Below the pieces are notes generated by a model, which did not search any database, was not told where the DNA came from, and saw only the letters and a program-made list of their open reading frames with translations. Positions 42,690 to 53,400 of a stretch of DNA of 64,000 bases are shown here, one piece after another. How positions within the stretch are numbered: position 1 is the first letter of the stretch; the number at the start of each line of letters is the position of its first letter. A program made the position numbers and the translations under genes. Origin of the DNA: Candidatus Pedobacter colombiensis. Its GTDB lineage: Bacteria > Bacteroidota > Bacteroidia > Sphingobacteriales > Sphingobacteriaceae. The stretch is from assembly GCA_029202485.1 (NCBI GenBank), contig CP119313.1, positions 1,674,001 to 1,738,000 on the forward strand. The letters run 5' to 3'.

Positions 42690-43844
42690 ATGAAAAAAAC
42701 GGCCCTCTATCTCTTTGCGCTTCAGCAATTATTTTTTTGTTCAGTACATGCACAAAATATAAAGTTTAGCTCTATTCCTGAAAGGGTGAATGTGCAGGCA
42801 GATAGTGCAAAAAAGAATGAAATTATTGATAAGGAATGGGTAGCGGTAGGAATGAGTAAACCTTATACGCTACAATATGATTATACACTTCCTTTTAATG
42901 GGAAACCTTCTTATCGATTTGAACTTAAAGCGGAGGACAATTCATTGTCAGGTTACGCTGAGGGCGAGACGAAGGGCCGTGTAGAGATGTCGTATAGTTA
43001 TGCAACCGCTAACGACTTTAAAAAGTTCCCGGCAAGTGTTTATCAAAATGCGCAGAAGCTGAAAACTGTTTATCATTATGGCAAAGGAATTTGTGAACAG
43101 GGAAGTTCCCGGAGTTATACTTTTTCGGTATATATTCCTTCTACAATGCCTGATAGTGCTTCTACTATTTTTGCGCAATGGCATGGTACACCGAGTAGGA
43201 CATTGGTCTCTACACCGGAAGGGGAAATTAAGTTATTGACGATAGATGAGTTTTTATCGCTTTATGACCGTATGATATTCAAAAAAAACATTGCGCATGA
43301 TAAGGTGGAGAAAATAGGGAAAGATGGTAAGATCACTTATGTAGCAGGAAAGCCTAATGGCTGGCTTATAGAACAAGGGGGCTATCCACCTTTGGCTTTT
43401 GGTTTTTCTAAGGGGTACTTTTACATCAAAGCAAATTCTGACCGCCAATGGCTTACTGATAAAACTGATCGTAATAATGCCGGAATGGGAAATAGTGAGG
43501 TGATGAAGCCAATTTCTTCGAAATACAAAACTTCTACCATTGCTTATAAAATGCCTTTTGCTGAATTCCCGAAGGACTGTTGGATTACATTTGTTACAGA
43601 TGTGGAATGGACAAAATATGGGAAAGAGACAAATACTATTCTAAAACCAGGTAAACTGGACGTAACGATGAGTTATGTAAAGGCTGGCAAACAACAAAAG
43701 CGGCATATCGTTAATCAAGAGGAAATTCTTGTTGGGCGGAATGATGAAGATGGATATTATTTCAAATTCGGAATTTACAGAGTAGGAAACAGCACGGTCC
43801 CGGTTTCTTATAACCTTAGTGGCTATAGCGAAACGGCGAGATAA
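42690..43844 (+). CDS. hepA: Heparinase I, heparin lyase (PL13)
   Basis: A 384-residue secreted heparin lyase of family PL13, nearly colinear with HepA of Pedobacter heparinus. The signal peptide ends in SVHAQ. The active-site Cys is at residue 135 (GKGICEQGS) and the essential His at residue 203 (KNIAHDKVEK), both at the same numbers as in the characterised enzyme. The basic heparin-binding and Ca-linked segments (YDRMIFKKNIAHDKVE, KYGKETNTILKPGKLDV) are kept. It cuts highly sulfated heparin by beta-elimination. It has its own promoter box and ends next to the convergent YceI gene, with no spacer. Confidence 0.97.
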   Translation: MKKTALYLFALQQLFFCSVHAQNIKFSSIPERVNVQADSAKKNEIIDKEWVAVGMSKPYTLQYDYTLPFNGKPSYRFELKAEDNSLSGYAEGETKGRVEMSYSYATANDFKKFPASVYQNAQKLKTVYHYGKGICEQGSSRSYTFSVYIPSTMPDSASTIFAQWHGTPSRTLVSTPEGEIKLLTIDEFLSLYDRMIFKKNIAHDKVEKIGKDGKITYVAGKPNGWLIEQGGYPPLAFGFSKGYFYIKANSDRQWLTDKTDRNNAGMGNSEVMKPISSKYKTSTIAYKMPFAEFPKDCWITFVTDVEWTKYGKETNTILKPGKLDVTMSYVKAGKQQKRHIVNQEEILVGRNDEDGYYFKFGIYRVGNSTVPVSYNLSGYSETAR

Positions 43845-44417
43845 TTACTTAATAAATTCACCATCTGCTTTTATCCTTACGAGATTGGAAATCGCAATTT
43901 CAGGGTATGAAGGACCGATATTAAAGTCATATCTGTTTAAAGTTCCTGCTAGTTGGAAACCATATCTTTGTTTTTTAGACATTTGGTCAAGCATTGTTCC
44001 TCTATACCATAAGTCCATTGTTACCGGTTTTGTAACGCCATGCATGGTCAAATTTCCGGTAAGCTTGTATCTGTCCTTTCCGTCTTTTTTAATTGAAGTG
44101 CTTTTAAAGGTCATTAATGGGTATTTTTCAACATCAAAGAAATGTGGACTCCGGAGGTCATCATCTCTCATCTTTACCTCTGTATTGATGGATGCCAGAT
44201 CTGTAGATAGTTCAAAGACAGCGTCGCTAAAGTCAGGTTTGGATGAGGTAACCGTAACGTCAAACTTTTGAAATAAACCGAAAACATCAGAGATGCCAAA
44301 GTGCTCAACGGTAAATGTTAGTTTTGAATGCATTGGGTCTGCCTTCAAGATCGTTTGTCCAAATGAAAGGTTTGTTGCTAAGAGCGCAATTACCAAAATA
44401 GCATATATCTTTTTCAT
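43845..44417 (-). CDS. YceI-family periplasmic protein
   Basis: A 190-residue exported protein with signal peptide IALLATNLSFGQ and the YceI lipocalin-like fold. Family segments are DPMHSKLTFTVEHFGI, MRDDDLRSPHFFDVEKYP and GNLTMHGVTKPVTMDLWY. YceI proteins bind isoprenoid quinones or other amphipathic molecules. It is the second gene of a unit with pirin, 56 bp after it, and ends one base from hepA. A TetR-like operator site precedes the unit, so a stress-linked role is likely. Confidence 0.93.
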   Translation of the reverse strand: MKKIYAILVIALLATNLSFGQTILKADPMHSKLTFTVEHFGISDVFGLFQKFDVTVTSSKPDFSDAVFELSTDLASINTEVKMRDDDLRSPHFFDVEKYPLMTFKSTSIKKDGKDRYKLTGNLTMHGVTKPVTMDLWYRGTMLDQMSKKQRYGFQLAGTLNRYDFNIGPSYPEIAISNLVRIKADGEFIK

Positions 44418-44473
44418 GATTTATATGGTTAATAGAACAGATGAATAACAAGTAATCCTTAAAAAAGTTGTAT

Positions 44474-45346
44474 TTAATCTGCCAGCGCGCCAAATTTACC
44501 CATATTGAAGTCATCTATAGCTTGATGGATTTCTGCTTCGGTATTCATCACAAATGGTCCATAGCTTACGATAGGCTCACGAATTGGTTCGCCACTCAAT
44601 AATAAGATTACACTGTTCTGATTTGCTTTAATTTGAATTTCCTGGCCTTCGTTTGTAAACAATACAAAACTATGTTCAGATGCCATTTCACCATTAACTT
44701 CTACACTTCCATTAACAACTAATAGGGCGGTATTGTGCCTGGTCGGGATTGAGGTATTTATTTCTGCGCCCGCATTCAATTTGATATCAAATAGGTTTAC
44801 GGGACTGTATGTTTTTGCTGGACCAGCAACTCCATTAAAGTTTCCCGCGATGACATTTACTACTCCGGCATTTTCCGGTAACTCCACTTTTCCCATTCCG
44901 GCTGCTGTCAGCTCCTGGTAATGTGGTTTAACAGATTTATCTTTTTTAGGAAGATTTACCCATAACTGTACCATTTCAAAGGGGCCTCCTTTTTTTGAAA
45001 AAGCCTCTTCATGGTATTCTTTATGCAAGATACCACTACCGGCTGTCATCCATTGTACATCGCCGGCATTTATAATTCCATGGCTGCCAGTACTATCATG
45101 GTGTGCTACAGATCCTTTATAAGCAATAGTTACAGTTTCAAAACCTTTATGTGGGTGAACTCCCACACCGCGAACATGATTTGAAGGACCAAAATCATAT
45201 TCAGGGTTAAAATCCAATAGTAAAAACGGACTTATTCTCTCCTGAAGAATACCTGCCCCCGGAATGTAGTTAAACACTCTGAATCCATCACCAACCATAT
45301 GTGGTTTACCGGAATTTGTCACTATTTTTTCAATTAACCTTTTCAT
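44474..45346 (-). CDS. Pirin-family cupin protein
   Basis: A 290-residue bicupin. The N-terminal cupin has the metal-binding HPHKGFETVTI, HHDSTGSHGIINAGDVQWM and HKEYHEE segments. The C-terminal cupin is degenerate (LFDIKLNAGAEINTS, HNTALLVVNG). Pirins bind iron, and several have quercetinase activity; the substrate is unknown here. The start follows a promoter with an operator-like site shared with the tetR gene. It leads the pirin-YceI pair. Confidence 0.92.
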   Translation of the reverse strand: MKRLIEKIVTNSGKPHMVGDGFRVFNYIPGAGILQERISPFLLLDFNPEYDFGPSNHVRGVGVHPHKGFETVTIAYKGSVAHHDSTGSHGIINAGDVQWMTAGSGILHKEYHEEAFSKKGGPFEMVQLWVNLPKKDKSVKPHYQELTAAGMGKVELPENAGVVNVIAGNFNGVAGPAKTYSPVNLFDIKLNAGAEINTSIPTRHNTALLVVNGSVEVNGEMASEHSFVLFTNEGQEIQIKANQNSVILLLSGEPIREPIVSYGPFVMNTEAEIHQAIDDFNMGKFGALAD

Positions 45347-45410
45347 TTTATTTCTCTTTTTTTAGTAATATCAAAATGACCAGTTTTGTTTTTTAATCAT
45401 ATTAAACCAC

Positions 45411-45449
45411 AAAACAATCGGTCTGTTTTAATTATTCTCTGCAAAGGTA
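45411..45449 (-). promoter_or_regulatory. Pirin promoter with TetR-like operator
   Basis: On the minus strand the -7 box TACCTTTG (45449 to 45442) lies upstream of the inverted repeat AAAACA-N7-TGTTTT (45411-45429). The site contains ACAATCGGTCTGTTTT, which matches the tetR-upstream site in 13 of 16 positions. Placed just after the expected start point, a bound repressor would block transcription. Confidence 0.5.
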
Positions 45450-45588
45450 CCTCTGCTTTCTTCAATCAACATTGATGTAGGTTAAGAATATAAAAAATGT
45501 GCTTTTATTAATTCAAACATTACTGTTTAGCAGATTGTTATGATTTTGGTGATGCTATTGTGGCACGCTTATTTAAACATCTACCCAT

Positions 45589-47043
45589 ATGTTTAGAGCT
45601 GGTAGCCGCGGGCTGTTTTTATCCCTTTGTGGGATTGTAATGATCATTGCCTGGTCGTTTGGGTCTGTTTATGGTTTTAGCGGGACTGTTGTTGGGAAAA
45701 ATCTATCCATTATTCAGGAACGTGGTCGAAAAGCTCCAATAGATAGCATAGAAGTATTTAAAGAAGCGCTAAGAGATACATTGTCTGTTTTAGGCTATCG
45801 AAATCAGATACAATCATTTTATGAGAAAAATAACTATCAAACGGTATTGTTGAACAGGTTTTTGAGGAATGGTCAGGTGGAATACTTGCTGGGTAATCTG
45901 GAGGGTGCTGACGACCATGGTCTCGATCCTGAATTTTTTCGGGCTGGAGCATTTCGAACATTAATGGAGGAAGTGAATCGGGAGCAGTCGTTAAGGACTA
46001 TTGAAGCATATCGTAAGAAAGTTAAGTTAGAATTGCTAACAGCTTATGAAATGCTGAAATATTGTAAATCGATGGAGTTTGGATTGGTTGAACCACAAAC
46101 GATAGACCCTAATTATTTTAGTAACAGACTTACTGCAGATAGCACATTTATGATGCGGGTTCTTGAGGTTAGGGAAGTGAAAAAATATCTGGATAGTATA
46201 CAACCACGCGGGGACGATTATAAGGCTTTGCAGCTGGCGCTGAAATTTGATGAATTGGCCCCCGGTAAAACATTAAAGGAAACCAAGTCTGTTTTATCGG
46301 TAAATATGGAACGGTTAAGGTGGAAAAACAAACCGACTGAACAGAGGTATGTAATGGTAAATATTGCCAATTTTAGTCTGGATGTCATGGACCAGGGAAA
46401 ATCTGCTTTAAATATGAAGGTTTGTGTGGGGCAGCCAGGTAGGTGGCAGAGTCCGCAATTGAGTAGTAAAATTTACGGCGTACAGGTAAACCCGGTTTGG
46501 AACATCCCCGTGAGTATTGTTAAATCGGAAATCTTAAAGAAGGTAAGGAGAGATCGTTATTATTTGGTCAATAACAATATTGACGTTTATAAGGATGAAA
46601 AGCTTGTTACTCATACACCATCAATTGATTGGAGCTCTGGTGATGCTGAGGGTTATTCATTTAAGCAAATGCCCGGAGAATTGAATGCGCTTGGTAAAAT
46701 TAAGTTTCTTTTTAACAATGAAAGCGGTGTCTATTTACATGATACTCCCTTAAAATCAGCTTTTAAAAAGAATAATAGAGCGATAAGTCATGGTTGCATT
46801 CGTTTGGAAAAACCGATGGACCTTGCTTTGATACTTTTTGGTGAGGGGGCAAAATATGACCAGTTAAAAAAGGCTATGTTGAATGGCTATCCTAAGGCTA
46901 AATTCATTGGTTTATCTCAGTCAGTTCCAATAGTGATTACTTATTATACTGCATTTCTGGATGATGCAGGTGGTGTAGGTTACTGCAAGGATATTTACGG
47001 ACTTGATGAGATTCTATCGGCGAAGATGATGGCGAGCAAATGA
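45589..47043 (+). CDS. L,D-transpeptidase (YkuD domain, YcbB-like)
   Basis: A 484-residue envelope protein with one N-terminal membrane segment (LFLSLCGIVMIIAWSFGSVYGF). A helical middle precedes the YkuD catalytic domain in the last 200 residues. The nucleophile is Cys403 in SHGCIRLEKP, with VNPVWNIP and YLHDTP giving the rest of the site. It would cross-link peptidoglycan or attach proteins through L,D-bonds outside the membrane. It is monocistronic, and a hairpin with a T-rich tail follows 180 bp downstream. Confidence 0.93.
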   Translation: MFRAGSRGLFLSLCGIVMIIAWSFGSVYGFSGTVVGKNLSIIQERGRKAPIDSIEVFKEALRDTLSVLGYRNQIQSFYEKNNYQTVLLNRFLRNGQVEYLLGNLEGADDHGLDPEFFRAGAFRTLMEEVNREQSLRTIEAYRKKVKLELLTAYEMLKYCKSMEFGLVEPQTIDPNYFSNRLTADSTFMMRVLEVREVKKYLDSIQPRGDDYKALQLALKFDELAPGKTLKETKSVLSVNMERLRWKNKPTEQRYVMVNIANFSLDVMDQGKSALNMKVCVGQPGRWQSPQLSSKIYGVQVNPVWNIPVSIVKSEILKKVRRDRYYLVNNNIDVYKDEKLVTHTPSIDWSSGDAEGYSFKQMPGELNALGKIKFLFNNESGVYLHDTPLKSAFKKNNRAISHGCIRLEKPMDLALILFGEGAKYDQLKKAMLNGYPKAKFIGLSQSVPIVITYYTAFLDDAGGVGYCKDIYGLDEILSAKMMASK

Positions 47044-47458
47044 TCTGCTTAAGGGTTTTCTTTATTTCTTTTTAGTTTATTCATTATTTGTTCATATTCA
47101 TATTTGGCTTGTTTTTGTAGCATACTACTACTCTTTTTGTTCATTTTGCACTTTTTTCTGTCATTGTAAAATAGTTGGCATAATAATTTTATGTGTAAAT
47201 TGATTAATTGAATCTACATATTGGGTAATGTAATTCTCAAAATTACCCGTATTTTTATTTTGATTCGTTCTTGATAATTTGCTTGAAAAATTATTTTATT
47301 GATTTAAAGCGGTATTTTGATGTTTTTTTGATGTGTTGATAATTTTTGGCCTAATTGTTATTAAAAATTTTTCTTTTGAACAGTTTTTCCTAAAAAATCA
47401 CACAAATTCTGATTAATTTGAGAGTAGTAAATCTAATTAAACTTTTAAGAAAATTAGT
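47044..47458 (+). other. AT-rich leader region before the giant protein gene
   Basis: This 415-bp gap is very AT-rich. At 47223-47248 it holds a 7-bp hairpin GGGTAAT/ATTACCC followed by GTATTTTTATTTT, a likely terminator for the L,D-transpeptidase gene. The rest has poly-T runs and no clear gene. No exact TAnnTTTG box was found before the giant gene. Its start must be the GTG at 47459, as no ATG occurs in frame near the signal peptide. Confidence 0.5.
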
Positions 47459-50400
47459 GTGTTAACTTCTATCTTAAAGCTGCTCAGATCTGATATTGCT
47501 TCCATTAACAGGAATGTTTTTGGTCTATTTTTTCTTTTGTTTTCTTTAATCAATTTATCGAGCGTTTTTGCTGATGGTAGTCGGGAGTTATATCCTTCTG
47601 GAGCTACTGGCAACCGGGCTTTTTTGTATTGCGCAACTAATGGTGCCAATACAGATTCCTGGCCATTTAAAACTCAAGGTACCCATTATGTCTATGCAAA
47701 AGCCGGAGAAGAAATAGCTGTTGCGTCAAGTGCTCAGGGACAGGGGAGTGGTACTATTAATATTACGGATCCTAGTGGAAAATCATATACCAGTGGTTCA
47801 GTTACAACAGCTGGATTTATAAAAAACAGGACTCAAGAACTTGCGGGGCCAAACAATGGGGTAGGAGCCGCTGGTAATAGATATACTCCTTATTTTATTA
47901 CAGTTACGGCAGCTACGGAAGGGGTTTGGAAGGTCGAATTTGTTGCACCAAAGGGAATACCAGGTGATAACACAGTTTCGGTTCCGGATATATTGGCTGA
48001 CGCCAACTGGACACAGGCCATTACAGGAACTGGCAATGGGAATCTAATTGCGGCATGGGATGTTTCTGTAAGGAGTGGAACCACATGGATGCCAGGAAGA
48101 ACATATACAAATGTTCTAAACCTCCTCATTAATGCAAATTTTGAGAAAAAGAGCTCTTATTATGCAACCCACTATATCCTGACAAAGGATGGTAGGGCAT
48201 ATAGAGTTCAAACTAATGGTAATAATGGTGTAGGCTTTACTTTCTTTTCCAACAGCAACGGTTTTGCTGTTAATTCTATTCCAACTTATAAAAGTTTAAA
48301 TGCTTCCACGCAGGCCGACGTTATGGCTTTTACTCATGACCCACGCAGTCCTGACGACGGAAATAATGTGACGCACAAAATTTTTTATAGTAGACCAAAT
48401 TCTGATTTACCTGCCAGTGCTCCGATGTTTGTATCCGGTACTGCTAATGCTACTACCTGGTTGAAAAATACGGCAGTTCTGCCAAAAATTAGCGCTTTAG
48501 AAGTGCGTGGGATTGAAGGGACACTCGGTCAGGTAAGTAGAAAAGGTGCATACATTAATTTCCAATCTACCACAGGTGGGACTTACAAGATCACTATCCC
48601 TGTCGCATCCGGTGCCGATAGGGTAATTGTAGGAGTGGCAGCTGTTGGCAACAATTCTGTTTTTTGGGATGGAAAAGATGCAAATGGAGTATTTGTTCCG
48701 GCCGGTACTCCATTAAGTCAGCTTAAAACAAAGCTTTTATCGGCAGAAGTACATTTTCCGTACATTGATATGGAAATCAATCCCCAGGGTTTAATCATAG
48801 AATTAACAGATAATACCTTAAATTATAATGTGGTGACTACTTCGACTGACGAGGGGATTTATAGTGATAAGGTGTATTGGAATGATGTGGACATTACAGG
48901 GGCCGGACCTGCAAATAAGGAATCTTCTAATCCTGTTACCAATACGGTTACCGGAATATCAAGCAGGGTAAATGGACATAAATGGGGGTTGTATACTTCT
49001 AATGGCGGCACCGGATCTGTTAGTTTTGGAGATAACAGGTCAATGGATACCTGGGCATATATACAAGGTAGTGAGGAATCTCAACCGATGAACATCACGA
49101 TAAAGACTGCCGACTTAATGATTGAAAGTATTAAGCCAACTGTCACTTCCTACTATTCCAACCAACAGCTTACTTATACAATTCGTGTGAAGAATGATGG
49201 CCCTAGTGCTGTCGATGATGCACTTTTCAACTTTAAAGCTCCTCTAGGGTTTCAAATTAGCACTATTAATTATACGACATCCGGTGGTACAGCTGTGGTT
49301 AAAAATACTACAGCGGTCGGGGGCAGCTATAAAAGTTTACTTAACTTGTCCAACCAGGCCGTAGTAGAGTTTGTTATTGTCGGAAAAGTAGACGCCACAC
49401 TTTTTAATAAGCTGCTTGCAGTAGAGGCTAGTATTTTAAGACCGGCAGATGTTACGGATCCTGATGCAACGGATCCTAATTCCGTTTCTCCTACCGATCC
49501 CCATGCGGAATGTTATAACGGAACCGGGATGTCGGATTGCAACAATATAAAGTACAATACTGTTGATCCACAGGAACTGTGTTTTGGCGCACAAATAAGA
49601 CCAATTGAATATATATTATCTCTTGGTGGAACTTCGCCCAGAACTATAGGAATAGTACCTGCTCTTCTAGATAATACTTATACCACGGCTAATAGAACAA
49701 CTAAAGTTTCTGGTGGGATCAATGCTGCGGGAACTTATGATTTCACTCTGGGAACGCTAAATAGTGAAAAGGAAACGACCACAGCAATTATACGTGTGAA
49801 TCCGCTTCCTTCAATTACCAGTCAGCCAGTAGCGACACCCGCATGTGAAGGGACTGATGCCGTGTTTTCTGTGACTTCGTCTGGGACTACTTATCAATGG
49901 CAGTATGAAGAGGCAGGAGTTTGGAAGAACTTTGTTGATGGTGCTGACATTACTGGTGCCACGACCTCAGCGCTTAAAATTCCGGCCATTACGCTGGCTT
50001 ATCATGGAAAAAAGATCAGGGTTGCTATTGCTTCAGCGTCTGGTTGTTCAACAACCTCGAACGAGATCACGTTGGTGGTGAATGTGCGTCCCCCAGATAC
50101 GAACATCATATTAGGTGGCAAATATATTTGCGAGGGTGGAAGTGTACAGCTTAGGTCTTCTGCTATAGGAGCTGTTGGTTATCAATGGTTTTTTAATGGG
50201 GCAATTATCCCAGGAGCGACCCAAAGGTCTTATAATGCCAGTGCAGCGGGCAAATACAGCGTAGCTGTTGCAAATGCATTTGGTTGTTTAGGTACTAAAT
50301 CAGAAGAGTCAGAGGTTGTAGTTATCGCATTCCCTGCTGTACCTAATATCATTCATGGGCCACTAATAGTTTGTATAGGTAATACCGTAACTTTAAAATC

Positions 50401-53400
50401 TGATCCGGCTACTACCTACCAATGGTACTTAGGGGATGATGCCATAAGTGGAGCAACTAGTCAGGAATATATAGCTGCGACATCTGGTGATTATTCCGTT
50501 GTTGTTACTAACATTGGTGGATGCTCTGAGAGTTCTGCACGGGTTTCAGTGGTGATTAGTCCATTACCAGTTAAACCAGGGATTAGCGCCGGTGGTGCTA
50601 TCGTTTTCTGTGCCGGTGGTCAGGTTATTCTAAGTTCTGATGCGGCTACCGGAAATCAGTGGTATTTAAATGGAACGATCATCCCGAGTGCAACAGGACA
50701 AACTTATACCGCAACAGCTGGTGGAAAGTATACCGTTATCACTACCAATGGCAACGGTTGCGCTAGTCCTGCATCCAATGAAATTGATGTGACTGTAAAT
50801 CCATTACCTGTTGCTCCTGGAATTAGTGCCGGTGGTGCTATCGTTTTCTGTTCCGGTGGTCAGGTTATTCTAACTTCTGATGTTGCAACAGGTAATCAGT
50901 GGTATTTAAATGGAGTGGCTATCCCTAATGCAACGGGGCAAACTTATACCGCAACAGTTGGTGGAAAATACACTGTGGTTACTACCAATGGTAATGGTTG
51001 TGCTAGTCCTGCATCCAATGAAATAGAAGTAACTGTAAATCCTTTACCTGTTGCACCTAGAATTAGTGCCGGTGGCGCTATCGTTTTCTGTGCCGGTGGT
51101 CAGGTTATTCTAACTTCTGATGCGGTTACCGGAAATCAGTGGTATTTAAATGGAGCAATCATTCCTAATGCAACGGGGCAAACTTATACAGCCGCAGTTG
51201 GTGGAAAATACACTGTGATTACTACCAATGGTAATGGTTGTGCTAGTCTTGCATCCAATGAAATTGATGTGATTGTGAATCCATTGCCTGTTGCTCCTGT
51301 GATTACAGCGGGAACTATTACAGTTTTCTGTGCCGGTGGTCAGGTTATTCTAAGTTCTGATGCGGCTACCGGAAATCAGTGGTATTTAAATGGAGCGATC
51401 ATTCCTAATGCAACGGGGCAAACTTATACAGCCACAGTTGGTGGAAAATACACTGTGGTTACTACCAATGGTAATGGTTGCGCCAGTCCGGTATCTAACG
51501 AAATAGAAGTAACGGTAAATCCTTTACCTGTCGCCCCTGTGATTACTGCTGGTACCACGACAGTTTTCTGTGCTGGTGGCGAGGTTGTTTTAAGTTCAGA
51601 TGTAGCAACAGGTAACCAGTGGTACTTAAATGGTGCGGCAATTTCTGGTGCAACAGGGCAAACATATACGGCAATAGCTAGTGGAAAGTATACCGTTATC
51701 ACTACCAATGGTAATGGTTGCGCCAGTCCGGTATCTAACGAAATAGATATAATGGTAAATCCTTTACCTGTTGCTCCTGTGATTACTGCAGGAACTACTA
51801 CAGTATTTTGTGCTGGTGGCGAAGTTGTTTTAAGTTCAGATGTGTCAACAGGTAACCAGTGGTACTTAAATGGTGCTGCGATTTCTGGTGCAACAGGACA
51901 AACATATACGGCAACAGCCAGTGGAAAGTACACTGTTATAACAACCAATGGTAATGGTTGCGCCAGTCCGGCATCTAACGAAATAGATGTAACGGTGAAT
52001 CCTTTACCTGTCGCTCCTGTGATTACTGCGGGAACAACTACGGTTTTCTGTGCTGGTGGCGAAGTTATTTTAACTTCTGACGCAGCTACGGGTAACCAGT
52101 GGTACTTAAATGGCGCTGCAATTTCTGGTGCAACAGGACAAACATATACGGCAACAGCTAGTGGAAAGTACACTGTGATCACGACCAATGGTAATGGTTG
52201 CGCCAGTCCGGTATCTAACGAAATAGATGTAACGGTAAATCCTTTACCTGTTGCTCCTGTGATTACTGCGGGAACAACTACGGTTTTCTGTGCTGGTGGC
52301 GAAGTTGTTTTAAGTTCAGATGTAGCAACAGGTAACCAGTGGTACTTAAATGGTGCGACAATTTCTGGTGCAACAGGACAAACATATACGGCAACAGTTA
52401 GTGGAAAGTATACCGTTATCACGACCAATGGCAATGGTTGCGCCAGTCCGGTATCTAACGAAATAGATGTAACGGTAAATCCTTTACCTGTTGCTCCTGT
52501 GATTACTGCGGGAACAACTACGGTTTTCTGTGCTGGTGGCGAAGTTGTTTTAAGTTCAGATGTAGCAACAGGTAACCAGTGGTACTTAAATGGTGCGACA
52601 ATTTCTGGTGCAACAGGACAAACATATACGGCAATAGCTAGTGGAAAGTATACCGTTATCACAACCAATGGCAATGGTTGCGCTAGCGTGGTATCTAACG
52701 AAATAGATGTAACGGTAAATCCTTTACCTGTCGCTCCTGTGATTACTGCGGGAACAACCACAGTTTTCTGTGCTGGTGGCGAAATTGTTTTAAGTTCAGA
52801 TGTAGCAACAGGTAACCAGTGGTACTTAAATGGTGCGGCAATTTCTGGAGCAACAGGACAAACATATACCGCAACAGCTGGTGGAAAATACACTGTGGTT
52901 ACTACCAATGGTAATGGTTGTGCTAGTCCTGCCTCTAACGAGATTGAGGTGACTGTAAATCCATTGCCGGCTGCACCTGGAATTAGTGCCGGTGGTGCTA
53001 TCGTTTTCTGTGCCGGTGGCGAAGTTATTCTAACTTCTGACGCGGCTACCGGAAATCAATGGTACTTAAATAGTGCTGCGATTTCTGGTGCAACAGGACA
53101 AACATATACGGCAACAGCCAGTGGAAAGTATACCGTTATCACGACCAATGGCAATGGTTGCGCTAGTCCGGTATCTAACGAAATAGAAGTAACGGTAAAT
53201 CCGTTGCCATCAACGCCAGTTGTAAGTGTGACCACTGCCACAGTTTTCTGTGCTGGAGGCGAAGTTGTTTTAAGTTCAGATGTAGGAACAGGTAACCAGT
53301 GGTACTTAAATGGTGCTGTGATCTCTGGTGCAACAGGGCAAACATATACGGCAACAGCCAGTGGAAAATACACTGTGATCACGACCAATGGCAATGGTTG

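Noticed and set aside
47437..47649. Minus-strand gene before the giant adhesin
   Set aside because: It overlaps the signal-peptide region of the giant gene in antisense and has no recognisable features.
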